From the NCBI RefSeq assembly GCF_017163755.1, contig NZ_JAFIWC010000036.1, positions 1 to 39,750 on the forward strand: a stretch of DNA of 39,750 nucleotides. The letters are read 5' to 3'. Shown in pieces: positions 39,684 through 39,750 of this stretch. The position numbers and the translations under genes were made by a program. The DNA comes from Xanthomonas sp. Lineage in GTDB: Bacteria; Pseudomonadota; Gammaproteobacteria; Xanthomonadales; Xanthomonadaceae. How positions within the stretch are numbered: position 1 is the stretch's first letter; each line of letters starts with the position of its first letter. The notes under the pieces are model-generated. The model worked only from the letters and a program-made list of their open reading frames with translations, was not told the origin of the DNA and made no database searches.

Positions 39684-39750
39684 GGAGTGGTAGTTCAGTC
39701 GGTTAGAATGCTGGCCTGTCACGCCGGAGGTCGCGGGTTCGAGTCCCGTC
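39684..39750 (+). tRNA. tRNA-Asp (GTC), cut by the window end
   Basis: GGAGTGG starts the acceptor stem; the 3' half is beyond the window. The D arm TAGTTCAGTCGGTTAGAAT and anticodon loop CTGTCAC (GTC) match tRNA-Asp. The T arm GCGGGTTCGAGTCCCG is present. Confidence 0.93.

Overview
The window is a very GC-rich gammaproteobacterial chromosome segment. It reads as Xanthomonadaceae, most likely Xanthomonas or a close relative. The grounds are gene order (cysPTWA-type operon between kbl and tdh; phoB-phoR-ppk-ppx; folC-SPOR-cvpA-purF; tig-clpP-clpX-lon-hup), an S46 dipeptidyl-peptidase like that of Pseudoxanthomonas, a monofunctional NAD-type isocitrate dehydrogenase, and dispersed GTAG-type REP pairs. 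This assignment is from recognition, not from a search. Almost everything is core genome. I see no intact insertion sequence, prophage, CRISPR array, toxin-antitoxin pair or defence island.

Layout. 1-7.5 kb: kbl and tdh (threonine to glycine) face left, and between them lie a sulfate ABC transporter operon (sbp, cysT, cysW, cysA) and a TorF-like outer-membrane protein. 7.7-10.6 kb: a secreted S46 peptidase and a histidine phosphatase. 10.7-11 kb: a dispersed, highly folded repeat. 11-15.6 kb: folC, a double-SPOR protein, cvpA and purF in one operon. 16-18.4 kb: a ferritin-like DUF455 protein and a secreted metzincin protease. 18.5-29 kb (all leftward): bepA, then phoB-phoR-ppk1-ppx, then a glycosyltransferase overlapping a PAP2 phosphatase, then lpxH. 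29-31 kb: glutaredoxin coupled to an AhpD-like protein, then isocitrate dehydrogenase. 31.1-31.9 kb: a Bax-inhibitor-1 family membrane protein, leftward. 32-32.7 kb: five tRNA genes (Pro, Arg, His, Lys, Leu). 32.9-39.6 kb: the protein quality-control block tig, clpP, clpX, lon and hupB, followed by tRNA-Val and the start of tRNA-Asp.

Functional links. The phosphate two-component system sits in the same strand order as the enzymes that make and degrade polyphosphate. A three-unit, 11-bp-phased direct repeat upstream of phoB looks like a Pho box. Trigger factor, ClpP, ClpX and Lon form a chaperone/protease cluster, with a sigma-32-like promoter in front of lon.

The least explained material is non-coding: (i) a composite element present twice, made of a REP inverted pair, an A/T-tract module and GAGTCCC heptads ending at a stop codon; (ii) GAGTCCC heptad arrays abutting the stop codons of several leftward genes; (iii) a 49-51-bp triple repeat between tig and clpP; (iv) a roughly 210-bp nested inverted-repeat element upstream of folC; (v) overlapping terminator and heat-shock promoter signals upstream of lon. 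I do not see a clearly new multi-gene system; these non-coding structures are the best candidates for novelty.
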